Source: Amphibalanus amphitrite (Eukaryota > Arthropoda > Thecostraca > Balanomorpha > Balanidae). From it: a stretch of 64,000 bases of DNA. The notes under the pieces were generated by a model. That model ran no database searches and was not told the origin of the DNA. It saw only the letters and a program-made list of their open reading frames with translations. The position numbers and the translations under genes are program-made. Positions 33,501-43,385 of this stretch are shown one piece after another. How positions within the stretch are numbered: position 1 is the first letter of the stretch; each line of letters opens with the position of its first letter. The stretch lies in contig NW_024881978.1 in assembly GCF_019059575.1 (NCBI RefSeq), positions 310,001-374,000 on the forward strand, written 5' to 3'.

Positions 33501-36500
33501 AGGCCTGTTTCACTAAAAACTTGCGATTACAAGTGTTTGAACTTTACAATTCATAAGTATTTTTGCAAACTATGTAAAATCGGATTTCACTAAAGTTCAT
33601 CACCAGCGGCACCTCCGATAAAAAGAGTTTGCAAATAAACTTGTTAACAGTAAAAATGTTTTTAATCAAGAACTATAACATGTTACAGATATTGCTTCTT
33701 TTTATCAACCTATGTCTAGTTTTCATGTCAGAAATTGCAGGAATAAATTAAAAATAATGATGCTGTTTCTGAATGGTATAAATGATAGTTCACAATATCT
33801 TATTATTGAAAGAAAATAGCACGTAAAGCATTTGACAGCAGAAGACTGTTGAATGCAATTATGGCGCGCGAATGACAAAACATGACGATATTTATTTATT
33901 GCTCGTAGCTGGTTCGTAGGGAATGTGCTAAGTGAAAAAGAGCATATAATGACTCAGCATATCATATTTGTTTTAAATAATCGATTGCTTTGCATCATTG
34001 CACAAAAAGTAATAAAATTCCAAACGTAAGGGCCACTGGAATTTCGTGTTTGTAAGTACAACGTTTTCTTTAAAGCTTTTGGTCTTCGTGAAACAGAAAG
34101 TTTGCGATTTCGATGTTTCTTACAAACTTTTTTCTTGTAAAAAAGTTGGTAAATTTTAAACTCAAAATTCATGCCCGAAAGTTTCGTGAAATCCAAATTT
34201 CAAATGTTGGTAATTATTTCTTTTAAACTCAAGCTTTTTCTTTGTAATTACACACTTTATTTGTTAGTGAAACAGGCCTCAGAATGAGAAAACTAAGACG
34301 ACCTCTATCGTAAAAATACCCAAAGGTACATCATTTGAAAAAAAAAATAGAAGACACAATGTCGACAGTGCTGTGCTGTTAGTCTCTCCAGCACACTGCA
34401 GTTCGGACGTACATTTGGAGGCGTTGGCCAGGATGCCTCCTGCGCAGCGGGAGCGGGAGCGCGGCCGGGTCTTGTCACACCAGAGGTGGTCGCCGTCGGC
34501 GTCCGTCTCGTCGCCCCGGTCCCGTCGGCCGCCGCCCGCCTGTCGAAGCAGGCTCTCGGCGCGCAGACGGACACCGGCTGCCACAGGACGCGGGCATATC
34601 AGCAGCCGGACACGGCAGTCAGCGGACACGACAGTCAGCGGACACGACAGTCAGCGGACAGGGACACGTGGGTCATCGGACACGGCAGTCAGCGGACAGG
34701 GACACGTGGGTCATCGGACACTTCAGTCAGCGGACAAAGACACACCAGCCAGCGGACAGGGACACAACAGTCAGCAGACACTTCAGTTAGCGGACACGGA
34801 CACAACTGTCACCGGACAAGGACACATTGGCCACAAACAATAGTCTTTACCAGACATAGGCTCATTGAGCGACACATGTGCGGCCCGTCAGGAGCTGTTG
34901 GACCTTCCACCACCGGTTCATCCCATCTTGGATGAATCATTCGAGCCGGTCGCCGACAACAGACGGGCCCACAGCGGCAATGAGTCACCGTCTAACGTTA
35001 CCGAGCCCTCAAACAACACCATACGCCCACTACAATGCAACATATTTCATAGTCGTAATTCATCATCCACCCGACACGCTACGTCGAGCCTACCACTCCA
35101 CCCAATACCATCCAGCCCCGTAACCTCTCCTGCCGCCAGTCTCTGCCGGCGGCCACTCACGTCTGGTCTGCTGTTTTCCCCGGGTGCAGGGCGGCTTCCT
35201 GCCCGGCGAGCGGGATGTGCACGGGTTCGAATTGCGCAGCGATGGTGATGAGGCGTTCTGTCTGCGCCGCGGCGGCGAGCGGCTCGGCTGCGGGTGGGTA
35301 GAGTTGGAGAGCGACCGGCGACGCTGCACAATGTACTGCCGGGGAGAGAGGAGGCGGGTGGTCATCTAGCAAAGATCAAACTTGGTCTGAAGGCGTCATA
35401 AATGCTTAACAACACCTGTCAAAGAGGAAGGATCGTTACCAGGACAAAGTTTTCCTAATCACACACCGGTAGCCTGCATATGAACGAATTATCCCCCCCC
35501 CCCCAAAAAAAAACTCTAAGCCGTATATTCTGAATTTCATCCCGACCTGGGCCCTGGCACAGTTCTTGCGACGAATAATTATTAATTAATTCCTTACACT
35601 AACGTTATGCACAAAAGCTCTTATGGGCGTAAGACGAAACTCCCGCAAAACTCCCGCAGCGGCTCACCTGTTGCACCTTCTTGTTGGGGTTGCTTCGACA
35701 GGGAGTCGGGCTTCTGTTCCGGCGCGACACGGAGGGACTCCGGCTGTCCCGGGGCGCCTGCCGACGCGACCGGGCGCACCGCTCGGCGTTCGTGTACATC
35801 TGCTTCATAAAGTCCAGCTGGTCGTGCAGGTTGCTGCACCGAGACTCGGCCACGTTCAGCTGGCTCAGGAAATCTGCAGGCAGCAAAGCAGGTGACATTC
35901 ATTTCCATCACTTAACGTCTTTACTAATACTTTCATAAATAGCGATGTCCATGATATTGTAAAATAGCATATCCAGTTTAAGTTGAACATTGAGTCACAA
36001 TTATTCAAGACAGATTATCAGGATCAGCTGCTGGATGGAAAGCCACGCAATTGGAAGCCCCTATATACAAAGACGCGCACTTACCTTGCATCCTGTCGTC
36101 ATTTTCGTCCTTATTTTGCAAACATGATAGCAGCTTATCGCGCTCTTTAAGCGCCCTCGATACTTCTTGCTGGGCATCATCTTGAGCTGACCTCAAGTCA
36201 GATAGTAGTCCTGAAAGGCTATCAAACCCCTCTGATATCTCTGGGAAAGGAAAAATAGTATGTTACCAACCTTCGAGAAAAAATGGAGACATATTGCTAG
36301 ACTCGAGAACATTTCTAACTCGGTCAAATTAGATAGTCCAATGCCAAGAAGGCACACCCAATGCTATCCATCATAATTCTCTTAAGAAACGTGTCAGCCA
36401 TTGGCTATAACAATATTGATGCATTAAACAAGCTCAGTAACCACTAAAAGAATGACAAGCAAGCAAATGCATAAATATGCCTGTGACCATCTTTCAACAA

Positions 36501-36617
36501 CAGACCATCTCTTCTGGAGGTTTTCAGTGATCTGATGGCAGGATGTTTCGTTGGTGATGTATCTTCCTGGGATCGCAAAGTCGAACAGCTATAGCTGGAC
36601 GAAATATCAGTCGTCAT
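27577..36617 (-). CDS. CEP57: CEP57-like centrosomal microtubule-binding protein
   Basis: Twelve coding exons on -, all phases matching: 36617-36488, 36240-36085, 35873-35668, 35335-35161, 34577-34413, 33386-33244, 31948-31802, 31462-31242, 30099-29973, 28806-28516, 28362-28222 and 27795-27577; 706 residues. Residues about 50-125 are a coiled coil with LNVAESRCSNLHDQLDFMKQ, as in the centrosome-localisation domain of CEP57. Residues about 385-393 (ANIQHVMSL) match the conserved VxNVQHVLxL motif. Residues about 505-587 are a second coiled coil corresponding to the microtubule-binding domain, and the end has LKVLRDMRNIQRRM. CEP57 proteins organise pericentriolar material and spindle microtubules. 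Residues about 150-370 are basic and Arg/Ser-rich, longer than in human CEP57 (500 residues). The start ATG follows a 5'UTR intron acceptor; the first donor (GTCACA) is weak. Confidence 0.85.
28970..29870. repeat. Diverged tandem repeats with paired CACGTG palindromes
   Basis: An intron of the CEP57-like gene. Units of about 125-190 bp recur, each with a phrase like 'gcaatcggcccagccgttc' plus 'gagat', and then a CACGTG palindrome. GCACGTGCGCACGTGC occurs exactly twice (29171-29186 and 29298-29313), with a CACGTGGCACGTGCC form at about 29623. At 29821-29850 there is a CGCTCG-rich simple stretch. Confidence 0.6.
30100..31241. other. Intron of CEP57-like gene, nothing recognised
   Basis: Between exons at 31242 and 30099. 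A CAGCACAG-rich short repeat lies at about 30118-30190. No other gene or delimited repeat is seen; open frames are short and domain-free. Confidence 0.4.
32160..33131. mobile_element. TIR element with iterated GCGTACTCTTACC motif
   Basis: The left end TAGGGTGAAGTCGTATAAGG leads into GTACGC. The right end, read on the other strand, is TAGGGTAAGGGCGGGTAAGA leading into GTACGC, a 26-bp imperfect inverted repeat. The motif GCGTACTCTTACC or its inverse recurs inside at about 32348, 32372, 32723, 32748, 33089 and 33106. No clear target duplication was found. It lies in a CEP57-like intron and has no coding capacity. Confidence 0.6.
33501..34279. mobile_element. MITE with AGGCCTGTTTCACTAA ends
   Basis: Perfect 16-bp inverted repeat: AGGCCTGTTTCACTAA at 33501-33516 and its reverse complement at 34264-34279. 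The interior is AT-rich and holds further copies of TTTCACTAAA and TTTCGTGAAA words. The target duplication is unclear. It lies between two CEP57-like exons. Confidence 0.7.
34600..34850 (+). repeat. Degenerate tandem array of CAGTCAGCGGACACG units
   Basis: About a dozen imperfect units of 15-24 bp based on CAGTCAGCGGACA and GGGACACGTGGGTCATCGGA. They lie just upstream (in - sense) of the CEP57-like exon at 34577. The short + frame across it is Thr/Ser/Gly-rich only because of the repeat. Confidence 0.8.
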
Positions 36618-36786
36618 TCTCGTAGTGGTTCTACCGTGATTGGCTCGTCGTCGTTATGTCGTCTCCTCGCACTGAAATAAAAAAAATGATTGTAATAATG
36701 CAATACATGAGTCTGGGATGCTATAAAGCCAGCTGTAAGAATCATAGCTTTAGCTTCATTTATTTAAATAAATCAACTGGTCTTAA

Positions 36787-37647
36787 CACGCGCAGTGGAA
36801 GCGTTGCGAGTACTACGCCCAGTGGAAGGGGGGGGGCGGATGTCGCCCCCCCCCCCTAAGATCTCAGCTCCCACTGGAGCTAGAAAGACGAAATTTGGAA
36901 GGTAGGTGAAGGCCCTGGGGAACTCTGTTGTGTGTGAATTTCATGACCCTAGGTCAATATCTTCAAGGTCAAATGAGGTCAAATGTGGTCAAATCTGCCA
37001 TATGAGCGACTTTTTTGCGTTTACACGCCGATAACGCAAAAAGTTACCGGCCGATTTTCTTTTTTTCACTATACGAAAGAGCATACATTTGTGAGTATGT
37101 ATGGTGAATTTCTAGTTAATCCAACAATAAACATGGCAGCTAGAAGCCTGCTAAGGGTAAGATGTCGCCGGCTGAAGCGGGATCGGCCGACGCGGGAAAC
37201 GCGGCAATCACAATTTTGTGTTTACACACTCATAACTCAAGTTGTTACCGGCCGATTTTCAAAATTCTTTGACCATGAGATTGCCTGTACATTTCTTAGT
37301 CTTCTCACAAAGTTTGACGCTAATCGAATATAATCAGCGGTAAGGAGCGCGATGTAAAGACGGAACCGTCCCGCCCCGGCACAGTCTACAATTCAGGCGG
37401 CGCGTAACGGTAAGCGCCGGCCGCCGCGCCGCCGCGCCGCCGCGGCGACAGGATGTTTACTTTACACCGCTATTACTAAAAAGTTGTGACCCGATTTTCT
37501 TATTTCTTGCACGAGAAGATCCGCAGTTCAATTCTGGACAGGTAGCCAAAATTTCACATTAATATTATGTTTGTGGCGCGAGTTATTGGCGAAAAAACAG
37601 GAGGGGTGGGCGGAATCCGCCCCCCCCCCCCCGTTCCACTGCGCGTG
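36787..37647. mobile_element. TTAA-clan MITE, copy M7
   Basis: Inverted repeat CACGCGCAGTGGAA / TTCCACTGCGCGTG with TTAA on both sides (36783-36786, 37648-37651). CAGTGGAAG recurs at a 27-bp offset at the left end only. The left hairpin is GGGGCGGATGTCGCCCC. This copy starts with CAC rather than CCC. It lies upstream of the CEP57-like start codon, in the probable 5'UTR intron. Confidence 0.85.
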
Positions 37648-37651
37648 TTAA

Positions 37652-39991
37652 GATAAAAATACCTAACAAATAGCCCAGCATTTGGATATTCACTGAGAGA
37701 CATCATTGATCATATAAATATAAATTGGTCATGATATGATTCCATGCCATGCTTCAAACTGACACCAAGTGTTCAACATCTTAGCTCAGGAAATAGGAAT
37801 AATAATTATTGATGCATAGTTATCACACTACAAAACAAACAGACAACTTTGGTAGACAGAAAGCCCTAGCATCTATGTTTTCACAACACATCTTAAAGTT
37901 CTGAAAAAGGAAAATGGAGCAATGCTGTAAATAAATCATGCTTCAGACAAACAATGTAGGTACTAGTGAAGAAAACAAACAGCCAGAACCAGAAGCTAAG
38001 CAATGTTGTGATCAATTAGCAATCATTGGCCCAATGGTGAGCAAAATTTGAATTACAGCAGTGCTGTTTTCATGTATTGGGTAACAAAATTACCCAAATC
38101 CAATTTACAGTGTCCCAATTCAACTCTTTTTGTTCTCTAAATCCAATAACTCATATATTGATTTATTTCCCTTGTGTTATTGAGGCAATTGCTAGTGTGG
38201 TTTCTATCATAAATTAACAACAATGCAGGAAGGCAAAAACTTAGCAATAACACTAGCCAAATGCTGACATTCTGAATGATGCAGGGAGGGGCATATCTTA
38301 CATCATTATGGACACAATCTATGCTGATGACAAAAGCCTGTCCATTGAACTTTTTGAAAACCTATCAAATTGGTGCCTTACCAACAACTGGATAAAATCA
38401 GCTGGCTGGCCAGCTGGCGACGTATGATAGCTTTGTTATTTATTGATATAAACACGGTAGAACACGCAAAATGGCACTCATAAAAATTATTAAAAGATAG
38501 GTATTTAGTTAGTTGTACTTGGCATTGATATCTAGCGCTGCTCTGCTAGTGTAATTGACCATGGAGAATCAGTATACCGACATATATATTATAGAAATGT
38601 TCTTGCTGTAGCAAAGATTCTTATGCTGTAGCAACTGCAATCTTTTGCTAATGTTGGCTGAAAAGCACGGTGAAAATGTTTCCGCAGGAAGATTTGGGCT
38701 GGAATCAGAGCAAAATGATAAAAATACCCACAACATATCCTCAGATCCCTTTTCTACTTTAATGCTTTTAAATGCCGTAAAAACTTATAGGCATGCTCAC
38801 TGAATGAATGACAAATGACAACTCAGTATGTTGATATCAATGCTACACAAAATATATTAATGCAAGACTCAATAGTCAATAACTCAAACTGGGTCCATTA
38901 GTTGACTGGTGCTTGCAGACTGTATGACGAAAATGCCAGGATTACAGAATAACTCATCAGCAGGGTTATGGAGAATGAAAAGAAAGGATACTTACAAAAT
39001 ATTGTCCAATTCACTGGTACATGATTTGCACAGTAAAACGTATAGCAATAACAATACGCAAAAGCGTTTATAAAGAAATCCAATTTTTAAAATTCCCTCC
39101 ACCGGTTACTGCCAAAACAAAGCGAATTTCAGCCTTGAGGGCAATTTTATGACGCAAACCTGGTGGCTGTCATTGCAAGCGTAAAAATTATTGGATATTT
39201 TCATCAGTTTTAAACTAATTTTTCAATATATTTATGTGTAACTATTTTTACTTTTAATTTTTAGCAGGTCAAAGAAGAAGAAAAATGTTTCGAGCCCAAC
39301 TCAAATGCTCGACGTTTTTTTTTCAAAAAGAGTCTGGAAAAATACTATCAGAAACCTCCAAGACGCTGCTTTTTCGTTGCTAGGCGACAGGAAAGCTCTT
39401 CCGATTTATACGGCCTTGCTTCCGATCAGCAGTGGCATTGGTTTTGGGAAGAAAACCCAACAGCCGGATTTTAGCGACACCTATGTGACGGCACGCCACA
39501 GCCTCATAGTTGATGTTGGTATATATAGAGGACGCCCTAAGCGGACACCACTGCCGATTGAGTCGGTGTAGTTCCCACGGTGTTTGGTTTGGCAATTGGC
39601 ACGGCACGCTGTACCGATGGCGATGACCATCTTCATCCTCAGATTACAGATTACAAGATTACAGTTATGATCATTGCTTTTCTTTACTGAACACGAGCAG
39701 TCAACTGTGCCGCTGACCGCTGTCATCTCACCCTTAGGTACGGTACCCACGAGGCACAGACGTCAGACACTGGCTGGCGGAAGCAGAAAGGTTGCAAATT
39801 GCCAAATTGCAGAAAACTGAAAAGTAGCTTCGGGAGCTGCGAGATGGACCGTCATGCCTAACCTTTCTCAACTGCCCAAACAGGGCTGGAGCCTGGGGAA
39901 ATGATTTCAGAGGTGGGGGGAGGGGAGGACTAGGCCTTGAGGGGCCTTCAAGGAAAAGGGCCCCCAAGTGTCTCGAAGGGCCCAAAATCAT
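37652..39991. other. 5' flank of CEP57-like gene; no gene seen
   Basis: An AT-rich region without supported exons. The promoter of the CEP57-like gene must lie here or beyond, but its first exon was not identified. GTTGCTAGGCGAC at about 39376, an RFX X-box-like word, is a weak promoter clue. The 88-codon + frame at 39305-39571 has no recognised domain. Confidence 0.35.
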
Positions 39992-39995
39992 TTAG

Positions 39996-41183
39996 CCCGC
40001 GCGGGGCTGGGGGGGGTAAATTTTACCCCCCCCTCGCGAATTTTTGCAATATCTTAAAAACGGCGGCGCGCAGCGCCGCCAAACTTTCAGTACCTTTTCT
40101 TACATCAATTTGACACGTTCCCTGAAAATTTGAGCGAAATCCGTCGGAAAATTTTTGAGAAATTGACGTTTTAGTGACGTCATGTTCGCCATTTTCGCCT
40201 CAAAAACGGCAAAAGTTCAAACGCCGCTAACATCTTCATTTTTAAAGGAATCAAGACGTAACAAAAAATGTTACACGTAATTCTACTTTGTCTATCAAAT
40301 GGCTATCTCGGTTTTTTGAAAATTTTGGATTTTGGCCCAAATTTTTTTCAAAAAACTGATTTTTTTGGGAAAATGATTATAAAATCCAAAATTTTGAGTG
40401 TATCGAAAAAACCGGAATATATGTCAGAGAAGTGGTCTATGTGCACCTACATACCAATTTTTAGAAGAATCGGTTCAAAAATGTGGGAGCTATTCAATAT
40501 TTTATGACGTCACGACACACAAAAATTTTGAAAAATGATTTTTTTTGGAAGTTCTAGACCTCGTACGGAAACAAAAATAGCACCATTCGATTGGCCGTGA
40601 AAAACTGCATCAGATAGACACCTTTTTAGGGCTTAACAACCAACTTCAAAATTTGACCTCACTTGACCTGACCTTGACCTGACCTCGACCTGAAATTCAT
40701 GCAGAGGTGGTCCATATCACTTATTGAGTTTGCCTATTGAATTCTATGAGTAAAATGACCCATAAAACATGTGTCGCACATGCCCTTTTCTATATTTTGT
40801 TTTTTGGTGACCTAACCTGACCTGACCTGACCTGACCTTGACCTTGACCTCTGAATGATATTGTATGCAACGAATATTGTCTTGGTAGCCTAAGAACACG
40901 TTTTGGGCAATCAGTCTCAGTCGATGACTCCATTCTTCGGCAACTACGGCGCAAGGCCGATACTGTAGAAACTTGCAATTTGTACCCTTGACCTGACCTT
41001 GACCTTGACCTCAAACTTTAAATTAAGTACATGTTTTTAGTTGTTCGTGATGAGATCTTGCGATTGGCGTTTGATTTTTCCAAATCGGACCATTAGTTCG
41101 GGAGATAACTGGGGGGGGGGGGGTAAAATTTACCCCCCCCCCCAGCCCCGCGCGTTCGGCTGGAGACCCCAGCCCCGCGCGGG
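39996..41183. mobile_element. TTAA-clan MITE, copy M8, inverted, TTAG target
   Basis: Inverted repeat CCCGCGCGGGGCTGGGG, flanked by TTAG on both sides (39992-39995, 41184-41187). Here the duplicated terminal motif is at the right end: CCCAGCCCCGCGCG at 41141 and 41168, a 27-bp offset. The interior runs in the opposite direction to the 1703-2897 copy: the GC-rich palindrome (about 40059-40080) lies near the left end. Half-site runs are at 40655-40695 and 40808-40850. Confidence 0.85.
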
Positions 41184-41189
41184 TTAGTC

Positions 41190-41790
41190 CAGGTCGGGTC
41201 AGGTCAGGTTAGGTCAGCCAGTAGGGGTCCTGCCGTGAGGCTGCCGGGCATTCGTAGAAGGCGTCAACCGCCTCTGACAGCTTCGCAGCATGTTTCCATC
41301 GAACTTCGAAGGCACCAAAACTACTTCGTAGTTCGTTATGAATGTTCGAATAGCTGCTAAATTCGAATTCAGCTCCAAAAACTAGCCTAGAAACATGTAT
41401 AACTCTAAAAAATGAACTGAGGTCAAGGTCATCAAAGGTCAATGACCTGACCTGACCTTCAGGTGACCTTGACACCCACCATATTGCCTGGCAGCAACGT
41501 CATATCATATGTTTGAACGCTTGCTGAACTGAACCACGAAAAGACTGCAGATGCGCGGCTAATACGAGCCAACATGTTGATGTGCCGAATCGCATTCGCG
41601 ACTCCGGTCAAACATGGTCTCGAAAAGTAGGCGGTCGGAGGTCATTTGGGTCACGATCATGAAATTTTCAGGGTAGGTTTAGAATTAATCAACTCCTGAG
41701 TACTGAAATTTTCGTCCCGATCGGCCGCTTTTACGCGAGTGTTTCGCGAAAAACCGGGCGGGTCCGTTTGACCCCCCACCCCTATTACGG
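41190..41790. repeat. Fragment of a TTAA-clan element
   Basis: Half-site runs (GGTCAGGTCAGGTTAGGTCA near 41198 and a dense block at 41420-41475) and a C-rich stretch at 41772-41782 resemble the clan, but terminal repeats are not clear. It may be the remnant of an older element into which the copy at 39996-41183 inserted. Confidence 0.4.
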
Positions 41791-42334
41791 GCGAGCTCAG
41801 CCCGTGTGGTGCGGCACAGCCTACCACTCCAGGTAACCGACTGCCTGTGAGAAGTAGAACATCATTTGTGGTCGACTGAACGCACTTGTCTTTTCATTCA
41901 ACGGCCCCTAGCTACCACCCTATTTCAATGAGCCCCGTCACTCGTCGTCCTTCCCCATCTTATTTCCTGATGCACTATGTACGTAATTGGTTATTTGCAT
42001 TGAGATTATCACTGAACAGCCGAGCATGACATATCCCTCCGACTCACATCATTTTCTATTAGTATTTATTCTGCCAGCGACGCGAGACGCCGTCTCCCGA
42101 GACAAACTATTTCATTGTCTGATAACATTCCGGTGATATCTGCTGAATAATGCTGGAAAATTATGTAGACACCAATGGAAGTTCATGACAGTCAGGCACC
42201 AGGGGCGCCATGATGTATGAACAAAGTTGAGCTCTCTTGGCGAGGTCGACGCGCAAAAACATTAGCACCGGTGTGTGGTGACACCCGCTACGATCTCACC
42301 CATGATACTTATTTGCCTGACCCGACCCTCAGTG
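41791..42334. other. No gene seen
   Basis: Unique-looking sequence up to the target duplication of the LTR element. Nothing is recognised. Confidence 0.35.
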
Positions 42335-42339
42335 ACCTG

Positions 42340-42610
42340 TGTAGTCTGTGTCTTAGTCATTGCGTGGTTCGAGCGATGATGGTGCGCGTCGTATTGCGAG
42401 CCAGGGTCTTATGGCGACGGTGAGTCGGCGGAGGGAGAAATTGATCAGCCTTTGTCTAGGGTTCAGAATGACGTGATATGACGTGATATGACGTGTACAG
42501 AGGTATGATCTAGGCTAATGTGGTGAAGCCGGGCAGTGCGCTCCGGGACACGAGCGGGTACGGGTGTGAATAGAGGCATCTGAGTGTACTGGACTTTTTG
42601 CATTACTACA
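42340..42610 (+). repeat. 5' LTR, 271 bp
   Basis: Starts TGTAGTCTGTGTC and ends TTGCATTACTACA, giving the terminal inverted words TGTAGT/ACTACA. It contains a tandem TGACGTGATA repeat near 42470-42495. It appears identical to the LTR at 46512-46782. Confidence 0.95.
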
Positions 42611-42622
42611 AGCTATTTCGGC
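42611..42622 (+). promoter_or_regulatory. Candidate non-canonical primer-binding site
   Basis: AGCTATTTCGGC directly abuts the 5' LTR. There is no TGG (complement of a tRNA CCA end) here, and gag begins only 16 bp after the LTR. The 12 bases are complementary to GCCGAAATAGCT, the first 12 bases of eukaryotic tRNA-Phe as I know it from vertebrates. This suggests priming by a 5' tRNA fragment, comparable to the half-tRNA priming of copia. It is an inference from one match. Confidence 0.5.
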
Positions 42623-42626
42623 AACC

Positions 42627-43385
42627 ATGTCACAGGAAAGCGCTGTGGCAAGTTCGGCGCTGGACATGCGGCTAATCCCCGAGTTCGATGGCGGTAACGC
42701 CTCTGTGGAAGAGTGGCTGGATAAGACGGAGCTCGTCTGTCAGCTGCGCGGAGTGTCCGACATTCAAACCGTCGTCCCCCTGCGGTTGACCGGCGGAGCC
42801 TTCAGCGTCTACCAGCAGCTGAAGCCCGAGGAGAAGCTGCAGTACTCTGCCGTCAAAGCTGCCCTGCTGCGGGCGTTCGCTGTGGATAAGTTCCAGGCGT
42901 ACGAGGAGTTCACGGCGAGAAGACTTCGTGTCGGCGAGAGCGTCGACGTCTACCTGGCAGACCTGCGGCGGCTGGCCTCCCTGTTCGGCGGGCTCGGCGA
43001 CACGGCGCTGATGTGCGGCTTCGTGGCCGGTCTCCCGGATGCGGCGAGGCATACCTTGAGGGCCGGCTGCCGCATGGAGAGCCTGACGCTGGCCGAGCTG
43101 GTGGAGCGGGCTCGGGCGCTGATGGCAGAGAATGCCGTCGCTGCAGCCGCTGCCGCCGCTGCGCCGGCCCGTTCCCGCCACACGCCGGCGTCATCACGGT
43201 GTTACCGCTGCGGTCGAGCCGGTCACTTCGCTCGTGACTGCCGGGCGGAGAGGAGAGCGGACATCATCTGTTTCCGGTGCGAGCAGCCAGGACACGCCGC
43301 GGCACGCTGCCCGGAACGGATGCCGGGAAACGCGTCAGGAGAGGCGGTGTCTGCGCCAACCTCCTCTCGGGCAGCCCAAGAGTAA
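42627..43385 (+). CDS. gag: Retrotransposon Gag with two CCHC zinc knuckles
   Basis: 252 residues from ATG at 42627, only 16 bp after the LTR. It is the structural protein that forms the particle and packages element RNA. Residues about 20-150 resemble the capsid-type gag domain of retrotransposons (EEWLDKTELVCQLRGV near the start). An Ala-rich stretch around 172-182 is followed by two knuckles of the form C-x2-C-x4-H-x4-C: CYRCGRAGHFARDC at 192-205 and CFRCEQPGHAAARC at 215-228. The stop TAA is at 43383-43385. The pol frame overlaps the last 100 bp or so in the -1 frame, with a slippery heptamer at 43325-43331. Confidence 0.9.
   Translation: MSQESAVASSALDMRLIPEFDGGNASVEEWLDKTELVCQLRGVSDIQTVVPLRLTGGAFSVYQQLKPEEKLQYSAVKAALLRAFAVDKFQAYEEFTARRLRVGESVDVYLADLRRLASLFGGLGDTALMCGFVAGLPDAARHTLRAGCRMESLTLAELVERARALMAENAVAAAAAAAAPARSRHTPASSRCYRCGRAGHFARDCRAERRADIICFRCEQPGHAAARCPERMPGNASGEAVSAPTSSRAAQE
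43325..43331 (+). promoter_or_regulatory. -1 frameshift slippery heptamer GGGAAAC
   Basis: In the gag reading frame the bases fall as G GGA AAC, the canonical X XXY YYZ form. A -1 slip here enters the pol frame, which is open from 43277. About 8 bases downstream a possible stem pairs the GAGAGG area (about 43338-43345) with CCTCTC (about 43363-43369). The heptamer is seen directly; the stem is an inference. Confidence 0.85.

Noticed and set aside
39305-39571. 88-codon frame as a gene head to head with CEP57
   Set aside because: No recognised domain, no clear splice or promoter context; left unannotated.
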